Positions 33,971 through 44,062 are shown, numbered from the stretch's first letter. The stretch is 64,000 nucleotides of DNA from Streptomyces sp. f51 (GCF_037940415.1 NZ_CP149798.1:6543001-6607000), one strand, 5' to 3'. The notes: generated by a model not told the origin, from the sequence alone. Program-made: numbers and translations.

Positions 33971-36055
33971 TCAGCGGGTCGCGGCCGACGTCAGCTCCTG
34001 GGGCCGGTCGGGCAGCCCTTGTGTCAGGTCCTCGACCAACAGCCGTTTGGCGATCGTGTCGACGGCGGCGCGCAGCTCCGCGCCGGACGGTCGGCCGAGA
34101 TCCTTCTCGACCCGCCCGGCGAGCCATCGGCCCCAGGCCTGGCCGATGACCTGTGCCTCCCGCTCACCCGCCGCCGTGTGCGAGAACAGCGATCCGTGCC
34201 GGGTCAGATACCCCTCGTCGACCATCCGCTGGAAGACCGGGACGAGCACCTCGGGTGGCAGCCTGCGCCGGGCGGCGATCAGCGCGAGATTGGCGTGGCC
34301 GACCATGCGGGTGAACAGCTCCACCTGCATCACGGCCCAGGCTCCCGCCACATCCAGCCGGGTGTCGGAGTCCAGCACGATCCGGCGCGCGGTGTTCATC
34401 TCCGTGGTGCCGATGATCTTCCCGACGGCGGCCTCCAGCAAGCGCCGGGAGTCGGCGGTGGACGGTGACGCGAACCCCTCGCCCATGTCCGTCGACCCCA
34501 TGCGCGCGCTGTCGCGCAGCTCCACCTGCTTGAGGAACAGCGCCACGACGAAGCCGAGGACCGCGACCGGAACCGTCCACAGGAAGACGGTGTGAATGGT
34601 GTCGGCGTACGCGTCGACGATGGGCGCCGCCGCCTGTGCCGGCAGTCTGTGCAGCCCCTCCGGGCTCTGCGCGGCCCGGGCGATGACCGCGGGCGGTGCC
34701 GCACCGGTCGCCGCGGCGGCCCTGACGCCTTCGGCCAGGTTGGGCTTCAGCGCGTTGGTGTAGATCGTGCCGAACACGGCCGTGCCGAACGAACTGCCCA
34801 GCGTACGGAAGAAGGTGACCCCGGAGGTCGCGGTGCCGAGGTCGGTGTACTCGACGGTGTTCTGCACGGCGATCGTCAGCACCTGCATGCACAGCCCGAT
34901 CCCGGTGCCGAGCACGAACATGTACAGCGACTCCCGCCACGCCCCGGTGCCCGGCCCCATGCGGGACATCAGATAGAGCCCGACCGCCATCACGAGGGAG
35001 CCGACGATGGGGAAGATCCGGTACTGCCCGGTCTTGCTCACCACGTTGCCGCTGAAGACCGACGCGATGAGCAGTCCCAGGACGAGCGGCAGCGTGCGCA
35101 CTCCGGAGACGGTGGCCGAGTCCCCGTCGACGTACTGGAGATAGGTCGGCAGATAGGTCATCGCGCCGAGCATCGCGAAGCCCACGATGAAGCTGAGGAT
35201 CGAGCAGACCGTGAACACCGGGTTGGAGAACAGCCGCATCGGCAGCATCGGTTCGGCCGCACGGGTCTCGACCCAGCAGAACAGCGCGAGCGCGATCAGG
35301 CCGCCGACGAACAGGCCGATGATGGCGGGCGATCCCCAGGCGTACTCGTTGCCGCCCCAACTCGTCGCCAGGATCAGGGCGCTGGCCCCGACCGCGACCA
35401 GGGCGATGCCCAGGTAGTCGATGACGGGACGGGTCACCGACTTCACCACGGGAATGGTGCGCGCCGCCGCGATCACCACCAGGATCGCGAGGGGTACGTT
35501 GATGTAGAACGCCCAGCGCCAGGTCAGATGGTCGGTGAACAGACCGCCGAGCAGCGGTCCGATGACGGTGGCCACACCGAAGACGGCACCGATCGCGCCC
35601 TGGTACTTGCCCCGTTCGCGCAGCGGGATGACATCCGCGATCAGCGCCATGGAGGTCACCATCAGACCGCCGGCGCCCACGCCTTGCAGTCCGCGCCAGG
35701 CGATCAGCAGCGACATGTTCGTGGCGAGTCCGCACAGGAACGACCCCGTGATGAAGATGATCGCCGACGCCTGGAAGACGATCTTGCGGCCGAACAGATC
35801 GCCGAACTTGCCGACGAGCACGGTCGCCACGGTCTCCGCCAGCAGGTACGCGGTCACCACCCAGGACATGTGGGCGGCACCGCCCAGGTCCGACACGATC
35901 GTCGGCAGCGCGGTGCCCACGATCGTCTGGTCCAGCGCGGCGAGCAGCAGTCCGAGCGCGATCGTCACGAACACGATGTTGCGGCGGCGGCTGTCGAGCA
36001 CCGGCGGCCCGGGTGCCGCCGCCGGGACCGGCGCGGTGTCCTCGGTGATCGTCAC
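33971..36055 (-). CDS. DHA2-type MFS drug exporter fused to a C-terminal winged-helix-like domain
   Basis: A 694-residue protein. Residues about 20-540 are a 14-helix EmrB/QacA exporter: motif C is GVFGVA-like GAVFGVATVIGPLLGG, with LDQTIVGTALPTI in TM1 and GKFGDLFGRK in loop 2-3. The last 150 residues are soluble and look like a MarR-type helical/winged-helix fold (VFQRMVDEGYLTRHGSLFSHTAAG, here split; helices flank it). The start is uncertain: GTG 36055 has GAGGGTGG upstream, while GTG 36070 and ATG 36091 are in frame. It probably exports drugs by proton antiport. The tail might sense substrate or regulate transport. Confidence 0.88.
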   Translation of the reverse strand: MTITEDTAPVPAAAPGPPVLDSRRRNIVFVTIALGLLLAALDQTIVGTALPTIVSDLGGAAHMSWVVTAYLLAETVATVLVGKFGDLFGRKIVFQASAIIFITGSFLCGLATNMSLLIAWRGLQGVGAGGLMVTSMALIADVIPLRERGKYQGAIGAVFGVATVIGPLLGGLFTDHLTWRWAFYINVPLAILVVIAAARTIPVVKSVTRPVIDYLGIALVAVGASALILATSWGGNEYAWGSPAIIGLFVGGLIALALFCWVETRAAEPMLPMRLFSNPVFTVCSILSFIVGFAMLGAMTYLPTYLQYVDGDSATVSGVRTLPLVLGLLIASVFSGNVVSKTGQYRIFPIVGSLVMAVGLYLMSRMGPGTGAWRESLYMFVLGTGIGLCMQVLTIAVQNTVEYTDLGTATSGVTFFRTLGSSFGTAVFGTIYTNALKPNLAEGVRAAAATGAAPPAVIARAAQSPEGLHRLPAQAAAPIVDAYADTIHTVFLWTVPVAVLGFVVALFLKQVELRDSARMGSTDMGEGFASPSTADSRRLLEAAVGKIIGTTEMNTARRIVLDSDTRLDVAGAWAVMQVELFTRMVGHANLALIAARRRLPPEVLVPVFQRMVDEGYLTRHGSLFSHTAAGEREAQVIGQAWGRWLAGRVEKDLGRPSGAELRAAVDTIAKRLLVEDLTQGLPDRPQELTSAATR

Positions 36056-36126
36056 AAGGGCCACCCTCACACCGGTCGCCGTCCCGTGCATGCGGGGCGA
36101 GCCGCCCGGTGTACGGGCCGGACGCC

Positions 36127-36897
36127 CTACGTGGCCGGATTCCTGCGCAGCAGATAGGTGTCCATGATCCATCCCTTGCGTTCGCGGGCCTCGGCGCGCA
36201 ACCGCTCGATCCGGGGGGCGGCCTCGGCCAGTGGACCGGAGACGAGGATCTCGTCGGGGGTGCCGATGTAGGCCCCCCAGTAGATGTCCATGTCCTCGTC
36301 CGCGTACTGCCGGAACCTCTGGTGGGCGTCGAGCATCACGACCACGTCGTCCACCCCGTCCGGGAAGCCCTCGGCGAGACGCCGTCCGGTGGTGATCTGC
36401 ACCGGCCGCGCGACCCGGTTCAGCCCGGTGCGATGCCGGGCGACGAGCGCCGAGACACTGCTGATGCCGGGCACCACGTCGTACGAGAACGCCACCGTGC
36501 CCCGGTCCAGGATCTCCTCCAGGATGCCGAGCGTGCTGTCGTACAGGGCGGGGTCGCCCCACACCAGGAACGCGCCGCTCTCGTCCTCGCCCAGTTCGTC
36601 GGTGATCAGCCGCTCGTAGATGCCGGCCCGGGCCGTGCGCCAGTCCCCGACGGCGGGCGAGTACGCCGAGCCGCCCGCGGTCCGGTCCCGGTCCGGGTCG
36701 CGCGCCTCGACCAGGCGGTACGACCCCTCGGGTACGTGCGCGTCGAGGATGTCGCGGCGCAGCCGGACCAGGTCCGACTTCACCTCGCCCTTGTCCAGGA
36801 TGAAGAACACGTCCGTGCTCCTCAGCGCCTTGACCGCCTGAAGCGTGAGCTGATCGGGGTCGCCCGCGCCGATGCCGATGACATGAATCTTTCGCAC
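36127..36897 (-). CDS. cobF: Precorrin-6A synthase (deacetylating)
   Basis: A 256-residue tetrapyrrole methylase. The start is the GTG at 36897, giving KIHVIGIGAGDPDQLTLQAV, the SAM-binding motif of the family. Other family segments are FLVWGDPALYDSTLGILEEI (about 128-147) and VVPGISSVSALVARH. CobF C1-methylates precorrin-5 and removes the acetyl group in aerobic cobalamin synthesis. No other cobalamin gene is in the window, so it is a stand-alone copy. The neighbours (MFS exporter, DUF309) do not suggest a corrin operon. Confidence 0.9.
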   Translation of the reverse strand: MRKIHVIGIGAGDPDQLTLQAVKALRSTDVFFILDKGEVKSDLVRLRRDILDAHVPEGSYRLVEARDPDRDRTAGGSAYSPAVGDWRTARAGIYERLITDELGEDESGAFLVWGDPALYDSTLGILEEILDRGTVAFSYDVVPGISSVSALVARHRTGLNRVARPVQITTGRRLAEGFPDGVDDVVVMLDAHQRFRQYADEDMDIYWGAYIGTPDEILVSGPLAEAAPRIERLRAEARERKGWIMDTYLLRRNPAT

Positions 36898-37047
36898 ACC
36901 GAGAGTCTGCCGCACGCCACCGACCGCGGACGCACCGGCCGGGACCCCGGGCCCGCGCCCGCCCCGACACCGGCCCGCGTGTGGCCCGGATGCCCGATGG
37001 CCAGGCGTCGGGCAGGCGTCCGGCGGACGACCGGGCGCTCTCACCGC

Positions 37048-37109
37048 CCCCGCCGCGTACCCTCGTCAGCCGGCCCCGCCGCGTACCCTCGTCAGCCGGC
37101 CCCGCCGCG
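37048..37109. repeat. 26-bp tandem duplication at the end of the DUF309 gene
   Basis: Copies at 37048-37073 and 37074-37099 are identical (CCCCGCCGCGTACCC then TCGTCAGCCGG), and a third partial copy reaches 37109. The second copy contains the stop codon of the minus-strand DUF309 gene, so the duplication extends its 3' flank. Confidence 0.92.
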
Positions 37110-37616
37110 CAGCCGGGGCGATTCCCGTGCCGCGTCGACCCGTTCGTCGCCGCTCTCGACGACGGCCGCCAACTCCCTCGCCCAGCGGATGACTTCGGCG
37201 AGGTCCAGGTCGTAGGGCCGTGGCCGTCCGGTCGTGGCCGTCCACTCCTCGACCGCCCCGGCGCCGCGCCGCAGCAGCCGGGCGCCGCCCGTCGCGTTCC
37301 CCCGCGCCGCGTGGGTGAGGCCCACGGCGAGCTGGGCCAGCCCGCGCCAGAGCCCGCGCTCCTCCTCGGGACCCGACTTCCAGGCGTCCTCGAAGACCTC
37401 GTGCGCGTGGAACGGCCGGCCCGCGTCCAGCAGCGCCTGAGCCTCGGCGACCGTGCGCACGGGACGGCGCACGACGCCCTCGGGCGCCCGTTCCACCCCG
37501 GCCTCGCCGTACGGCAGCGGGCGCCCCAGTCCGTCGCGGGGCCGGGCGTTCCGTGCCCGCCCCTCGGCGTCCCTGTCGCGTCCGCCGGCTCGCCGCGTCT
37601 CAGATGTCCCGGTCAT
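37092..37616 (-). CDS. DUF309 domain protein
   Basis: A 174-residue protein. The N-terminal 50 residues are Arg/Gly/Glu-rich and probably disordered. The DUF309 helical domain follows, with the signature AGRPFHAHEVFEDAWKSG (about 66-83) and LWRGLAQLAVGLTHAARGN (about 88-106). The His and Glu residues of the HAHEVFEDAW motif suggest a metal or active site, but no function is established. The ATG at 37616 is immediately upstream of the tRNA promoter region on the other strand. Confidence 0.85.
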   Translation of the reverse strand: MTGTSETRRAGGRDRDAEGRARNARPRDGLGRPLPYGEAGVERAPEGVVRRPVRTVAEAQALLDAGRPFHAHEVFEDAWKSGPEEERGLWRGLAQLAVGLTHAARGNATGGARLLRRGAGAVEEWTATTGRPRPYDLDLAEVIRWARELAAVVESGDERVDAARESPRLRGGAG

Positions 37617-37716
37617 ACGCCGATTGTCGCGCGCCCCGTCCCCCTGCGGAGCGGCCCCCCGGCGTGGGGTAAAGTTCTGTTCGCACGATCACGCGGGGAA
37701 CCGCGGGTGAGGGCAC

Positions 37717-37790
<74 letters not shown>

Positions 37791-37817
37791 CAGAGGTTTA
37801 CCTCATTGTCGCAGGTC

Positions 37818-37853
37818 GGAGGCCGTCTTCTCAGAGATGAGAGGGCGGCCTCC
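37818..37853 (+). terminator. Terminator after tRNA-Pro copy 2 and before the convergent SpoIIE gene
   Basis: The outer stem pairs GGAGGCCG with CGGCCTCC and the inner stem TCTCA with TGAGA, followed by GGCGTCTTTCCT. It overlaps the 3' end of the minus-strand SpoIIE-like gene (stop at 37831), so part of the stem is coding. Confidence 0.7.
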
Positions 37854-39951
37854 GGCGTCTTTCCTGTTCGGCCCAGATCGCCTTGCCCCGGCCACCGCCC
37901 CTGACCCCCCAGCGGCGGCTGAGCTGCGCGGTGATGAAGAGCCCGCGCCCGTTCTCGTCCGTCTCCAGGGCCCGGCGCAGGTGCGGAGCGGTGCTGCTGT
38001 CGTCGGTGACTTCGCAGGTGAGGGTCTCGCCGAGGATCAGACGCAGCTGGATCGGCCCCTCGGCGTACCGGACGGCGTTGGTCACCAGCTCGCTGACGAT
38101 GAGCGCGGTGTCGTCGACGAGGTCGGCGGCGACGCCCCAGCCTGCCAGCTGGGCGGCCGCGGCCTGCCGCGCCCGGGAGACGTTCGCGGGGCTGTTGGCG
38201 AACGTCCAGGTGTTGGTCTGGTCGGGGCCGAGCGTGTGCGTGCGGGCCAGGAGCAGGAAGGCGTCGTGGTGGAGCCGGTCGGCCCCCAGGTCGCGGGTGA
38301 GGGAGTCGCACAGCGCCTGGAGGGACCCGTCCGGCGCTGTGACGGCGCCCGCGATCAGGTCCTCGAGCGAACGGGCCGTGTCCGCGGCGCCGCCCAGGAG
38401 CGCGTTGTTGTAGAGCAGCAGCGTGGTGCCCGTGGGCAGGGCGCGCTCCGTGACCCGGTAGAGGGCGATGTCCCGGCCCAGCGGAGGGCCGGGTGCGATG
38501 TCGAGGGCTTCGACCTCTCCGCCCCGGTGCAGCAGGACGGGTGCCGGGTGCCCGGCGCTCGCCGCCGTACAGAGGCGGGTGACGGGGTCGTACACCAGGT
38601 ACAGGCAGCTGGCCGGGGCCGTGTCGCGCGGGGGGAGGTCGGGCGTGCCGGCCAGCACCGGCTGGGGGCGGCTGGCGAGGTCGTGCAGCCGTTCCAGGAT
38701 CTCGTCGGGTGGCAGGTCCAGGTCGGACAGCGCTTCGATCGCGGCGCGCAGTTCGCCCATGGCCGCGGGATCGGCGGTGTCCGCAGAGCCGGCGGTGTCC
38801 CCGGCGACGAGCGCGATCCTGGCCCCGGACAGGGGGATGACGTCGAACCACGCGCCGCCCGTGCCCGCGGGCAGATAGGCGTGGGCGAGGTCGACCGCGG
38901 CGGCTCCCGGCGTCGCCGGATGGGCGAGGCGGCCGGTGAGGATGCGGGATGTGGAGCGTTCGCGTCCGTACTGGCGGGCGTTGTCCAGACAGAGCGCGGC
39001 ATGCGTGGTCAGCTGCTCCGCCAGGGCCAGGTCCTTGTCGTCGAACGGGGTCGGGGCGCGCCACCGGTAGAAGCAGGCGAGTCCGAGCACGAGGCCGCGG
39101 GCCCGGATGGGGACGAGCAGGATCGAGTGCACGCCCGCGGTCAGGATCCGGGCGTCACGCCGTCGCTCCGGGTCGAGCCAGGGGGCGTCCTGGTCCAGCC
39201 GCCCGATCAGCTTGGGCGCCAGTGTGTCCAGGGCGGTCCGGTAGGGCGTGCCGGGCGGATAGGTGGTGATCTCTCCCACCTTGGGTACGCCCTGGTGCTC
39301 GGGACCGGCGACCGAGCGGAATCCCGCGCGTCGCAGGGCCGCCTCCCGTTCGCGGGAGTCCGGGGTCGGCGCGTGGCCGCGCAGCACGGTGTCGTAGACG
39401 TCGATGGTCACGGTGTCGGCCAGACGGGGGACGGCCAGGTCGCAGAACTCGGCGGCGGTGCGGAACACGTCCAGCGTGGTGCCGACCCGGGTGGCCGACT
39501 CGTTCAGCAGCCGCAGACCCGCCTCGGCGCGTACCCGGGCGGTGATGTCGGTCAGCGCGGCGGCTACCCCGACCACGGTCCCGTCGGGGCGCTGGAGCCG
39601 GAGCACGGCCACCGAGACGACCGCCTCGACGCCGGGTTCGAGCCGGCTGCGGAGCCGGACGGGCAGGTCGAACACGGGACGGCCCGATTCCAGTACGCGC
39701 CGTGCCGTCTGCTCGATGACGGCACGGTCGGCGACGTCGAACGCCCGGAGGATCGCGGAAAGCGACCGCCCGACCATGCGATCGGTCGGGAAGTCGCGCA
39801 TCAGGCGCGCGGCCGTGTTCACCCGTACCAGCCGCAGACGCGCGTCGTACACGTGCAGACCGGCCGGGGACCGGGAGAACAGCGCGTCCAGGAGCGCGTC
39901 ACCCAGGTCCTCGTCCGTCGGGTCGGCCTTCGAACGGTGTCCATCCCTCAC
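37831..39951 (-). CDS. PAS-GAF-SpoIIE-HATPase regulatory protein with degenerate phosphatase centre
   Basis: A 706-residue cytoplasmic signalling protein. It has PAS (about 25-140), GAF (about 150-330), a SpoIIE/PP2C-type domain (about 345-560) and an RsbW-like HATPase domain (about 575-700; SELVTNAVRYAEGPIQLRL, GRGLFITAQL). Such proteins combine an anti-anti-sigma phosphatase and an anti-sigma kinase. In the PP2C domain the usual GGDWYD is GGAWFD and the usual GDVxGHG is AGDTAGSAD: the first metal-binding Asp and the GHG are missing, although the later Asp (HHDAFLLLA) remains. Phosphatase activity may therefore be weak or lost. The start is ATG 39951. Confidence 0.9.
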   Translation of the reverse strand: MRDGHRSKADPTDEDLGDALLDALFSRSPAGLHVYDARLRLVRVNTAARLMRDFPTDRMVGRSLSAILRAFDVADRAVIEQTARRVLESGRPVFDLPVRLRSRLEPGVEAVVSVAVLRLQRPDGTVVGVAAALTDITARVRAEAGLRLLNESATRVGTTLDVFRTAAEFCDLAVPRLADTVTIDVYDTVLRGHAPTPDSREREAALRRAGFRSVAGPEHQGVPKVGEITTYPPGTPYRTALDTLAPKLIGRLDQDAPWLDPERRRDARILTAGVHSILLVPIRARGLVLGLACFYRWRAPTPFDDKDLALAEQLTTHAALCLDNARQYGRERSTSRILTGRLAHPATPGAAAVDLAHAYLPAGTGGAWFDVIPLSGARIALVAGDTAGSADTADPAAMGELRAAIEALSDLDLPPDEILERLHDLASRPQPVLAGTPDLPPRDTAPASCLYLVYDPVTRLCTAASAGHPAPVLLHRGGEVEALDIAPGPPLGRDIALYRVTERALPTGTTLLLYNNALLGGAADTARSLEDLIAGAVTAPDGSLQALCDSLTRDLGADRLHHDAFLLLARTHTLGPDQTNTWTFANSPANVSRARQAAAAQLAGWGVAADLVDDTALIVSELVTNAVRYAEGPIQLRLILGETLTCEVTDDSSTAPHLRRALETDENGRGLFITAQLSRRWGVRGGGRGKAIWAEQERRRRPPSHL

Positions 39952-40071
39952 GACGGAACGCCTCTTCGCTGAGTCGGTACGGTGCCTCGTCCCGATCCAA
40001 CCCCCGCCCGGCGACCGCTGCCACCGGAGCGCCGCGGACCGGCGGCCCGTGGCGTCCGTGGAGGCCCCGGG

Positions 40072-40608
40072 TCAGCCGATCCGTCCGACGTGCGCCAGCG
40101 CCTGCCGCAGCAGCACGCCGTGACCGCCCGGCATGTCGTCCGTGACCACGGGGGAGGCGGCCTCCTCCGGGCTGAACCAGACCAGGTCGAGGGCGTCCTG
40201 GCGGGGACGGCAGTCGCCGGTGACCGGCACGATGTACGCCAGGGACACGGCGTGCTGGCGCGGGTCGTGGAACGGCGTGACCCCCAGCGTCGGGAAGTAC
40301 TCGGCGACGGTGAAGGGCTGGAGCGAGGCCGGGATCCGGGGCAGGGCCACCGGTCCGAGGTCCTTCTCCAGATGGCGCAGCAGGGCGTCGCGGACCCGCT
40401 CGTGGTGCAGCACCCGTCCGGAGACGAGGGTGCGGCTGACCGTCCCGTCCGGACCGATGCGGAGCAGGAGCCCGATGTGGGTGACCTCGCCGTTGTCGTC
40501 GACGCGTACGGGGACGGCCTCGACGTACAGGATCGGCATGCGGGCGCGGGCCGATTCCAGTTCGTCGCGGGACAGCCAGCCGGGCGTGGTTTCGGTCAAG
40601 TCAGACAT
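40072..40608 (-). CDS. NUDIX hydrolase-family protein (DUF4916 type)
   Basis: A 178-residue protein with the DUF4916/NUDIX layout: GWLSRDELESARARMPILYVEAVPV at the N-terminus (split at residue about 10-34), SLAYIVPVTGDC and LDLVWFSPEEA later. The Nudix box position (SGRVLHHERVRDALLRHLEKDLG) lacks the canonical REXXEE, so hydrolase activity is uncertain. The mRNA is probably leaderless: a perfect-looking -10 TATGAT (minus strand, 40615-40620) lies 6 bases before the ATG at 40608. It stands alone upstream of the SpoIIE-like gene, same strand. Confidence 0.85.
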   Translation of the reverse strand: MSDLTETTPGWLSRDELESARARMPILYVEAVPVRVDDNGEVTHIGLLLRIGPDGTVSRTLVSGRVLHHERVRDALLRHLEKDLGPVALPRIPASLQPFTVAEYFPTLGVTPFHDPRQHAVSLAYIVPVTGDCRPRQDALDLVWFSPEEAASPVVTDDMPGGHGVLLRQALAHVGRIG

Positions 40609-40829
40609 TGCTTGATCATACTTTCCGTGCGTCCGGTGCGGGCGTGATGCTCCAGGTCAACGATGCCTCACGGAAAGGGTCATTGTGTGTTCTTCGGAAT
40701 CGGCCACGGTGTTTCGGCCCGCCCGGCCGGACACGGCACGGGGGTTCGCCGGCCGGGGACCGCGCGCCCCCGCCGCCTCGTAGCCTGGGGCACGCCCGGC
40801 AGCGCGGCCGGCGGGACCACGGGAGCGGT

Positions 40830-41689
40830 ATGGCCATGGAATTCAGCACGGGGATCACCGACGCCGTCGCCGAGAGCTTCGCCGGAGCGCCCGATCCGAG
40901 GCTGCGCGAGTTGCTCGGCGCGCTCACCCGCCATCTGCACGCCTTCGTCCGCGAGACACGGCCCACGACGGGGGAGTGGGAGAGCGCCATAGCCTTCCTG
41001 ACCGCGACCGGACGCATGTGCACGGACACCCGGCAGGAGTTCATCCTGCTGTCGGACGTGCTCGGTGTGTCCATGCTGGTCGAGACCCTGAACGGCCACG
41101 ACGACCCGGGCGCGACGGAGTCGACGGTCCTCGGTCCCTTCCACCTGACGCGGTCCCCGGTGAGGGAACTCGGCGCGAGCATCGACCTGGTGGGTACCGG
41201 CGAGCCCTGCGTGGTCAGCGGCCGGGTGCTGTCCCGGGACGGCACTCCGCTGCCCGGCGCGGTCCTCGACGTGTGGCAGGCGGACGGTGAGGGCTTCTAC
41301 GACGTTCAGCGGCCGGACCTCCAGCCCCCCGGCAACGGCCGCGGGCTGTTCACCACGGACGCCGAGGGCCGGTTCCGGTTCCGCACCTGTGTGCCGAGCC
41401 CGTACCCGATCCCCGTCGACGGCCCGGTCGGCGCCCTGCTCGGGGCGACCGGACGCCACCCCTGGCGCCCCGCCCACATCCACTTCATCGCCTCCGCCGA
41501 GGGCCACGCCCCCGTCACCACGCACATCTTCGTGGCGGGCAGCCCCTATCTGGACTCCGACGCCGTCTTCGCCGTGAAGCGCAGCCTCGTCCAGGACTTC
41601 ACCGAGACCGACGACCCCTCACTGGCCCGGGAGTTCGGCGTCGCGAACCCCTTCCGACACGCCCGCTTCGACCTCGTACTGGAGCCTGC

Positions 41690-41693
<4 letters not shown>
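40830..41693 (+). CDS. Intradiol ring-cleavage dioxygenase (hydroxyquinol/catechol 1,2-dioxygenase)
   Basis: A 287-residue intradiol dioxygenase with the dimerising helical N-terminus (about 1-105) and the beta-sandwich catalytic domain. Fe(III) ligands are predicted in GEGFYDVQ (Tyr), VPSPYPIPVDGPVG (Tyr) and RPAHIHFI (His-X-His). The helix HLHAFVRETRPTTGEWESAIAFL and the segment RQEFILLSDVLGVSMLVE are typical of hydroxyquinol 1,2-dioxygenases. The next gene, maleylacetate reductase, overlaps by 4 bases, which supports hydroxyquinol (or chlorocatechol) as substrate. The start is ATG 40830, with ATG 40836 as alternative; GGGAG lies upstream. Confidence 0.9.
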
Positions 41694-42772
<1,079 letters not shown>

Positions 42773-42820
42773 CGGCACCGCCCACCGTAACCAGGTCGCA
42801 GAGGGGGGTAGTTGGGCGCG

Positions 42821-42841
42821 GGGTGGTTTTCAGAGCCACCC
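42821..42841 (+). terminator. Possible terminator after the maleylacetate reductase gene
   Basis: GGGTGG (42821-42826) pairs with CCACCC (42836-42841) across a T-rich loop. A competing pairing GTTGGG/CCCAAC (42811-42816 with 42839-42844) is also possible. Modest strength. Confidence 0.4.
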
Positions 42842-42998
42842 AACTCGCATGTCCGTGGCTCCTGTTGGGCATCCGTCATCGCTCCGACACCCGCGGACTC
42901 TGGTGTTTTTCCCGTGCGCCCGGGAGGCTGACCCGGGCATGCCAAGACGACCGCCTGGTCTGCCCCGCCCCCACGCCGCGGTCGACCTGGAGGAAGCA

Positions 42999-43766
42999 GT
43001 GACAAGAAGCTCGCGGGCCCGCACGATCCCGCTCGTCCTCGGCAGCGCCGTCGCACTGGTCGTCGCCTTCCCGGGCAACGCCCTCGCCGACCCGCCCACG
43101 GCCCTGCCCGGGAACGCGGACGCACTGGAGAGCACGTTCCAGCCGGCCTTCGACTACGACACCGACGGCTGCTACCCGACCCCGGCCATCGGCCCGGACG
43201 GGACGATCAACCCCGGCCTCAAGCCCTCCGGGGCGCTCAACGGCCACTGCCACGACCCCTGGGACCTCGACAACACCAACGGGTACTCCCGCGAGAAGTG
43301 CAACAACGGCTGGTGCGCCATCATCTACGGCCTCTACATGGAGAAGGACCAGGCCGTCGTCGGCAGCGGGCTCGGCGGGCACCGCAACGACTGGGAACAC
43401 GTCGTGGTGTGGGTCCAGGACAACGAGGCGAAGTACGTCTCCACGTCGGCGCACGGCAACTTCAACATCTACAACCGGGACCGGATCCGCTGGGACGGAA
43501 CCCACCCCAAGGTCGTCTACCACAAGGACGGCATCGGCACGCACTGCTTCCGGCCCGCCAACACCAACGACGAGCCGCCGGAGAACGCCCACCACACCTG
43601 GCAGTTCCCGACCCTGGTCGGCTGGAACGGCTACCCCGCAGGACTCCGCGACAAGCTGACCTCGTACGACTTCGGCAGCGCCCACTTCGGCCTCAGGGAC
43701 GACAGCTTCAACTCCCACCTGGCGAAGGCGAAGCCGGCCGGCATCGCCTTCGACCCCAACGCCTGA
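42999..43766 (+). CDS. Secreted NPP1/NLP-family (necrosis-inducing-like) protein
   Basis: A 255-residue secreted protein. A signal peptide ends after residue about 29 (VVAFPGNALA-DPP). The mature part is an NPP1 domain with the hallmark heptapeptide as GHRNDWE (about residue 127; consensus GHRHDWE), followed by HVVVWV and the downstream HHTWQFPTLVGWNGY and SYDFGSAHFGL. NLP proteins form a cation-dependent cytolysin fold, and some bind plant glycosylinositol phosphorylceramides. The His-to-Asn change in the heptapeptide may alter metal binding. The GTG start follows CTGGAGGA. Function here is open: it may act on eukaryotic membranes or be a non-toxic member. Confidence 0.9.
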   Translation: MTRSSRARTIPLVLGSAVALVVAFPGNALADPPTALPGNADALESTFQPAFDYDTDGCYPTPAIGPDGTINPGLKPSGALNGHCHDPWDLDNTNGYSREKCNNGWCAIIYGLYMEKDQAVVGSGLGGHRNDWEHVVVWVQDNEAKYVSTSAHGNFNIYNRDRIRWDGTHPKVVYHKDGIGTHCFRPANTNDEPPENAHHTWQFPTLVGWNGYPAGLRDKLTSYDFGSAHFGLRDDSFNSHLAKAKPAGIAFDPNA

Positions 43767-43935
43767 CCGGCCCCGGGACCCCCGGCCCCTCCGTCGCCGG
43801 ACGGCGCCGAGCCCCCGCGCCGTCCGGCACCGACCCCTGCTGCGCTGCGGCGATGACCGTGTGTGTGCGGACGTCCACCGACGTGCGGTAGGGTTCGGGT
43901 GCGCGAACACGCGGGCCACCGCGTGCGAGACGCAT

Positions 43936-44009
<74 letters not shown>

Positions 44010-44022
44010 CTGAAGAAGTCGT

Positions 44023-44062
44023 GGCCGGAGGCCGTATCGGACATCCGATACGGCCTCCGGCC
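44023..44062. terminator. Strong hairpin between tRNA-Pro copy 3 and the convergent monooxygenase gene
   Basis: A perfect 18-bp stem pairs GGCCGGAGGCCGTATCGG (44023-44040) with CCGATACGGCCTCCGGCC (44045-44062) around ACAT. Its symmetry suggests bidirectional action. Confidence 0.85.
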
